Positions 21,331 to 25,263 of a stretch of DNA of 25,263 nucleotides are shown here, in pieces. Location of the stretch: NCBI GenBank assembly GCA_045655805.1, contig JAZOPZ010000006.1, positions 1-25,263 of the forward strand. The letters run 5' to 3'. The notes beneath the pieces are model-generated. The model ran no database searches and was not told the DNA's origin. It saw nothing but the letters and a program-made list of their open reading frames with translations. Source of the DNA: UBA11475 sp045655805. Lineage in GTDB: Bacteria; Bacillota; Clostridia; Christensenellales; Borkfalkiaceae. How positions within the stretch are numbered: position 1 is the first letter of the stretch; each line of letters starts with the position of its first letter. A program made the position numbers and the translations under genes.

Positions 21331-24300
21331 ATGAGCAACGTAACTATATGTTTACATTGTGGCGGGGACGTTAGGCTTGACCCAAGAACGGGCATACCTA
21401 CCTGTCTAAACTGTCGTAGAGAGTATAAAGACACGCTTGAAGATACTTCCTACGAACTACAAGAAATTGTTAAAGCCCGTCAACAACGTGAGTTCTTAAA
21501 AGCAGAAGAACTTTGTGAAGAACTCAAAAAAATGCAACCTGAAAGCAGTGAGGTTTATTGGCAAACCCTTCTTGCGGAACTCGGCGTAGTTTACGTAAAA
21601 GAAGGTAACGTTTCAAAACCTACTTTCTTTAGTTTTTCTTACGACGACCGTGAAAAGATTAAAGATAGCCAAAACTATAAAAACGCTATTCAGTTTGCCC
21701 GTTCTGAAGACGATAGACGCTTTTATGAAGAAAAGGCTACCGAACTTGACGAACTTTTAAAAGAATTTTTCGATTTAGTTGCAAAAGAAAATTCTTACGA
21801 TATATTTATTTCTTTCAAACAAACGGAAGAAGTAACCGATAGTTCGGGCGAAAAGCGCTCAATGGAAACGGAAGACTGCGCTAAAGCCCGTGAAATTTAT
21901 AACTATTTTAAAGATAAATATAGAGTATTCTTCTCCCCTGTTTCTATCGGTAAAGATACCGGTATTCAAGGTGAAAAGTACGAACCAAAAATCTTAAAAG
22001 CGTTACAAACTTCGCAAGCAATGATTTTGGTCGGCACTAAAAAAGAATTCCTTGCCGCTCAATGGGTTGAAAACGAGTGGAAGCGTTTCCGTTATTTTAT
22101 CGAAAAAGGTAAAAAAGACAAGCGCTCTCTTATACTCGCTTATAGAAGAAATATTCCATCTCTCCCACTTGGACTTAAAGATATACAACTTCCTAACGTT
22201 GATATGTTCAACGCTACCTATCTTAAGGAACTTGAAAAACAACTTGAGGCTTTCGTTTCAACTAGTAAAGGCTTAAAATCCAAATTAAAAGGAAGAAACA
22301 TCAAACAAGACTTTATTGATGAAGACACCGAATTTAACTTTGGCCACAACGTAGCCCGTGTTAAAATTAACGGTTCAGGCAATAATCAAACGATTACCAT
22401 TTCCGCTACTGAAGAACGCGTTTTAAAGAGTGCGGAAGATATGCTTGAACACAAAAAGTTCAAAGACGCTTTGAGAACTTTTGACGGCGTTATTGCAAAA
22501 TCGCCAAAATGTTCTAGGGCTTATTGGGGTAGATTTTTATCGAACATCAAATGCCCATCAAAAGATGGTAAAGGCTTTAAAGATTGTCTTTTATCAGTAA
22601 AACCTGAATGGTACGCAGACATTGACACAGCCATCGATAATTCGTCGGATATGGATTTTTCGTGGAAAATTGTAGACGCGCTTATCGTTGGGCTTGACAA
22701 TCAGTTGCCTTCTTGGACAAAGCAAAAAGAACTTTACGACGTAATATTAAAATATATTGATGAATCCCGCGCGGAATGCGTTTTGAAAAAACTCAAAGCC
22801 CGTTTCGACTACTTCCTCTCTCAAGGTAAGGTTAAAGTTTGTGAAGAAATCTTTGCTAATGCAAGAAAAATCTTCTTTGATGAACATCGTGAGGACAACA
22901 TCACCTATATGGCAGACGTTGCCGAAACTTACTTAAAGGCTCAAAAATACGATAACGCTAGACTTTTATACGAAGAACTAGTTTTGGCGAGAAAAACTTC
23001 AGATATGTATCTTAAACTTTTACAATGTAGAGTAAAAACGCAAGATATTCAATCGACGAAGTTCAACTTAAACGTAAATTCTGAAGACGACTCTTCAGAT
23101 AAAAAACCTGCCGAACTTGATTTAGATGAAATTATTGAACGTATCGTTATTTGTGAAAAGGATCATCCTTTCTTCACTAATAGCCGTTCAATTAAAGCGC
23201 TTTATAACTGCGTTTACTACCAAATCTTTTATAACTCTAAAAACGCAGGTCCGTTTGTTGAAACGATTTTCAGTTGCTTGCAACCTAACTCTATAAAAAA
23301 TGCTAAAAAGTTCTTAATTAGCGTTGCAGAAAAGTTTTTAGAGGCAAAAAAGTTCTCGCAAGCAAAAATTTATTTTAACGAAATTTTAGTTCACGATCAA
23401 CAAGATGCTGAAGCGCATTGGGGGCTTTTGAAATGTGCACTCAAAGCAAGTAACGACCAAGAATTGATGCTTAAACGCAAAAAATTCACTCGTCACGAAG
23501 AATTTGAAAACGCCCGTGCAAGCGCTACAAACGAACAGTTTGACTACTTTACCGCCGTTTACAACGGTGAGGCAAACGTCAAAAACGGTTCGTCAAGTTC
23601 TAAAAAATCGTCGGGTAAATCAGGTTCTAGCAAGTCAAAATCAAATAATTCTACCTACAAAAAGCCTCAAGGCTTTATAAGTAAATGGATTTGCACTTTA
23701 CTTTATTTATTAACCCCTCTTACTATGTTGGCTGGAAGTATTTTGATGGTTGGTTCTCCTGAAAAAATCTTTGCATTTATTCATTGGGGTTGGTTACTTG
23801 CTATTTACATAGTGGTTCTAGTAATTACTTTCTGTGCAATTCTCGGCTTTAGTCAAGACGCTTACAAAAATCCTGAATCAAGGCTTATTAAGTTCCGTTG
23901 TTCAGTAGCAATGGCAATCGTAGTAATAACTGCTATAATGGCGCTCTTCGGTATGCTAAACGCAAACAAGCAAACGATTGGTATTTCAAACGCTAGGGAA
24001 CTAAACCTTATCCGTAACTTACCGGGTGCTAAAAAGGCTGTGTTCGTTCTTGAAGACGATATCGACTTTGAAGGTGAAAAGTTCAAAAAGTTTGCAAAAA
24101 CCAAGGATTTTGAAGGTGTTTTCGACGGCAACGGTCATACCATTAAAAATATGGTCGTTGAAAAAGATAAAAAGTTAAAAGACAGTAGCAAAGAGTTTAA
24201 CTTTGGTTTATTCAAAAACATTATAAATAACGGCGTAGTTAAAAACGTAACTTTTGAAAACTGTAACGTTAATATGACCTTTAAAGGTACTTATTATCAA

Positions 24301-24657
24301 AATATAATCCGTGCAGGTTTTATAACGGGGGTTAACGATAAAGGTTTAATTTCCGACGTGAAGTTCGTTAACTCTGTATTCTCCGTAACCTACGACAATT
24401 GTCAACCTCGTGGTACGATAGGGTTTGTCGTAGGAAACAACCTTGAAGACGGCACTATTAAAAACTGTTCAGTTACAAATAATTCTCCACTTGCTGACGA
24501 TATACCTTACAACTATTTTGTTAAATACGACGTTAGTTGGTGGGACGATGATTTAAATATTAGTAGCGCTTCAAATTTATACGGCTATACTTATGATACT
24601 AACGATATAATAAGCAGTTATTTTAACGGTACAGCAGGTATCGTTGATGCTGAATAA
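21331..24657 (+). CDS. Zinc ribbon-TIR-TPR-3TM-beta-helix membrane protein
   Basis: A 1108-residue protein. Order: zinc ribbon (CLHC 7/10, CLNC 25/28); helical segment; TIR domain (about 154-310) beginning YDIFISFKQTEE, with VFFSPVSIG, MILVGTKKE and QWVENEWKRF. Glu 218 in KYEPKILKAL sits where catalytic Glu of NAD-cleaving TIRs (SARM1 Glu642) lies. A TPR-like helical region follows (about 365-745), a Ser/Lys-rich linker (752-775), three TM segments (about 786-808, 814-840, 855-876), and a beta-helix domain with GLUG-like repeats (DFEGVFDGNGHTIKN, GLFKNIINNGVVKNVTF, GTIGFVVGNN). Topology puts TIR inside and the beta-helix outside. Inferred role: senses a surface event and signals or depletes NAD+. 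AAAGGAG precedes the ATG. Confidence 0.82.
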   Translation: MSNVTICLHCGGDVRLDPRTGIPTCLNCRREYKDTLEDTSYELQEIVKARQQREFLKAEELCEELKKMQPESSEVYWQTLLAELGVVYVKEGNVSKPTFFSFSYDDREKIKDSQNYKNAIQFARSEDDRRFYEEKATELDELLKEFFDLVAKENSYDIFISFKQTEEVTDSSGEKRSMETEDCAKAREIYNYFKDKYRVFFSPVSIGKDTGIQGEKYEPKILKALQTSQAMILVGTKKEFLAAQWVENEWKRFRYFIEKGKKDKRSLILAYRRNIPSLPLGLKDIQLPNVDMFNATYLKELEKQLEAFVSTSKGLKSKLKGRNIKQDFIDEDTEFNFGHNVARVKINGSGNNQTITISATEERVLKSAEDMLEHKKFKDALRTFDGVIAKSPKCSRAYWGRFLSNIKCPSKDGKGFKDCLLSVKPEWYADIDTAIDNSSDMDFSWKIVDALIVGLDNQLPSWTKQKELYDVILKYIDESRAECVLKKLKARFDYFLSQGKVKVCEEIFANARKIFFDEHREDNITYMADVAETYLKAQKYDNARLLYEELVLARKTSDMYLKLLQCRVKTQDIQSTKFNLNVNSEDDSSDKKPAELDLDEIIERIVICEKDHPFFTNSRSIKALYNCVYYQIFYNSKNAGPFVETIFSCLQPNSIKNAKKFLISVAEKFLEAKKFSQAKIYFNEILVHDQQDAEAHWGLLKCALKASNDQELMLKRKKFTRHEEFENARASATNEQFDYFTAVYNGEANVKNGSSSSKKSSGKSGSSKSKSNNSTYKKPQGFISKWICTLLYLLTPLTMLAGSILMVGSPEKIFAFIHWGWLLAIYIVVLVITFCAILGFSQDAYKNPESRLIKFRCSVAMAIVVITAIMALFGMLNANKQTIGISNARELNLIRNLPGAKKAVFVLEDDIDFEGEKFKKFAKTKDFEGVFDGNGHTIKNMVVEKDKKLKDSSKEFNFGLFKNIINNGVVKNVTFENCNVNMTFKGTYYQNIIRAGFITGVNDKGLISDVKFVNSVFSVTYDNCQPRGTIGFVVGNNLEDGTIKNCSVTNNSPLADDIPYNYFVKYDVSWWDDDLNISSASNLYGYTYDTNDIISSYFNGTAGIVDAE

Positions 24658-24671
24658 AGGGGGTAAAGAAT

Positions 24672-25058
24672 ATGATAGTTAAAACAATTAAATACATATT
24701 AGGTTTAGCGCTCGTATTTTGTATTACCTACCCTATTCACTGGGCGTTCTCTCAAACCTCTTACGATTTGCCGTTGTTTTTAGTTTACTACGTAGTTTTA
24801 TCTATATTTTCTGCGTTCTATTTAAAGTACGTTGGCTCTAACATTGTATACAAAATAAATAAGTGGGCTAATAATATTATTTATTTTATTCCTAGAACGG
24901 TTACTAAAATTTATAATGCTGTACCTATTTTATGGCTTGCTTTTGTAGTTCCTTTATATTTATATATCATTTGCTTTATTATATCTTGCATATATGGTAT
25001 TTTAAGTATATTTGTTAAGCCGGTACTCGCATACTTTGCCGTTTCAAAATATTTATAA
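24672..25058 (+). CDS. Small multi-pass membrane protein
   Basis: A 128-residue protein with about three to four hydrophobic segments (roughly 5-27, 31-52, 86-108 and 108-123) and a short basic/amphipathic stretch between them (YKINKWANNIIYFIPRTVTK). I do not recognise a family. It starts 14 bases after the TIR gene with GGGGG as ribosome binding site, so it is the last gene of the operon. It may be a partner of the TIR protein's membrane region, a channel-like component or an immunity-like protein; the sequence does not decide. Confidence 0.6.
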   Translation: MIVKTIKYILGLALVFCITYPIHWAFSQTSYDLPLFLVYYVVLSIFSAFYLKYVGSNIVYKINKWANNIIYFIPRTVTKIYNAVPILWLAFVVPLYLYIICFIISCIYGILSIFVKPVLAYFAVSKYL

Positions 25059-25122
25059 AATAAAAAGACCACCATTTTGGATACCCTATAAGGGAATTTT
25101 AATTTAATACAAAAGTGTAGCA

Positions 25123-25165
25123 CACTATACTTCGCTTTAAGGCGAAATATAGTGGGCTTTTCTTA
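25123..25165 (+). terminator. Probable operon terminator
   Basis: CACTATACTTCGC-TTTAAG-GCGAAATATAGTG forms a 13-bp stem with a single C-A mismatch, followed by GGCTTTTCTT. It lies 64 bases after the last stop codon. A smaller CCCT-ATA-AGGG hairpin precedes it near 25085. Confidence 0.65.
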
Positions 25166-25196
25166 TCCACAAAAGATTAAAATAATTTAGTTTTAT

Positions 25197-25263
25197 TTTT
25201 AGCCTTGTGGCTAAAAGTGATATGCAAGACAAATCTTGCGTTATATTTTGGCTAACGCCAAAG
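25197..25263. repeat. Tandem short-hairpin array, cut by the window edge
   Basis: Three perfect hairpins follow one another: TTTTAGCC-TTGT-GGCTAAAA (25197-25216), GCAAGA-CAAA-TCTTGC (25224-25239) and TTTGGC-TAAC-GCCAAA (25247-25262). All have 4-base loops and the linkers are similar (GTGATAT and GTTATAT). No gene is visible. The array probably continues beyond the window. Confidence 0.6.

Noticed and set aside
21331..24657. A Thoeris or CBASS defence locus because of the TIR domain
   Set aside because: No SIR2/SLOG ThsA partner, cyclic nucleotide synthase or ubiquitin-like genes are present; neighbours are instead SPFH, ESCRT-like and Vps4-like genes.

Overview
The window looks like the chromosome of a low-GC Gram-positive bacterium of the Clostridia type, probably an uncultured gut member. 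This is inferred from the A+T-rich gene spacers, strong AGGAGG-type ribosome binding sites, a BspA-like leucine-rich lipoprotein, XRE and AraC regulators of clostridial style, and the Entner-Doudoroff/uronate enzymes. No rRNA, tRNA, CRISPR array or intact insertion sequence was seen. I could run no searches, so all family names rest on motifs read in the translations.

Layout. (1) 1-3.6 kb: a GNAT acetyltransferase, then a small accessory module (XRE repressor plus the wreck of a divergent SLOG-like gene) lying between two near-identical 52/54-bp direct repeats, then an amidohydrolase, then a divergent Rho_N-domain protein/XRE repressor pair. Both XRE genes have twin palindromic operators about three helical turns apart. 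(2) 3.6-5.6 kb: an LRR lipoprotein and a eukaryote-type NADP isocitrate dehydrogenase. (3) 5.7-8.7 kb: a leaderless AraC regulator followed by fructokinase and mannose-6-phosphate isomerase, with a direct-repeat operator candidate before the kinase. (4) 8.7-13.4 kb, minus strand: a five-gene operon (TMEM164/YwaF-like membrane protein, NSS sodium symporter, KDPG aldolase, YitT-family protein, KDG kinase). The YitT gene is locally GC-rich and overlaps an apparently shortened aldolase. (5) 13.4-15.6 kb: an AraC-like remnant divergent from a GH127-type beta-L-arabinofuranosidase.

(6) 15.68-25.06 kb is the outstanding part: eight tightly spaced plus-strand genes behind one strong promoter. In order they encode an SPFH/Band-7 protein with C-terminal zinc ribbons; a 112-residue protein with an ESCRT-III-like N-terminal anchor; two helical proteins that read like ESCRT-III subunits, the second with a CHMP-like layout and an acidic tail ending in a MIM1-like motif; a 701-residue ATPase with an N-terminal MIT-like domain, a CbbX-type AAA+ module and a Vps4-like AAA+ module; a zinc-ribbon HtrA-type serine protease without a signal peptide; a 1108-residue zinc ribbon-TIR-TPR-3TM-beta-helix protein; and a small membrane protein. 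My reading is a bacterial ESCRT-III/Vps4-like membrane-remodelling machine on an SPFH scaffold, joined to a protease and to a membrane-spanning TIR protein that could sense damage outside and act on NAD+ inside. This is inference from domain patterns. The most decisive single point is the combination of MIT-like domain and MIM1-like tail in adjacent genes.

(7) The last 140 bases hold a run of short hairpins with GTGATAT/GTTATAT-like linkers that continues past the window edge.
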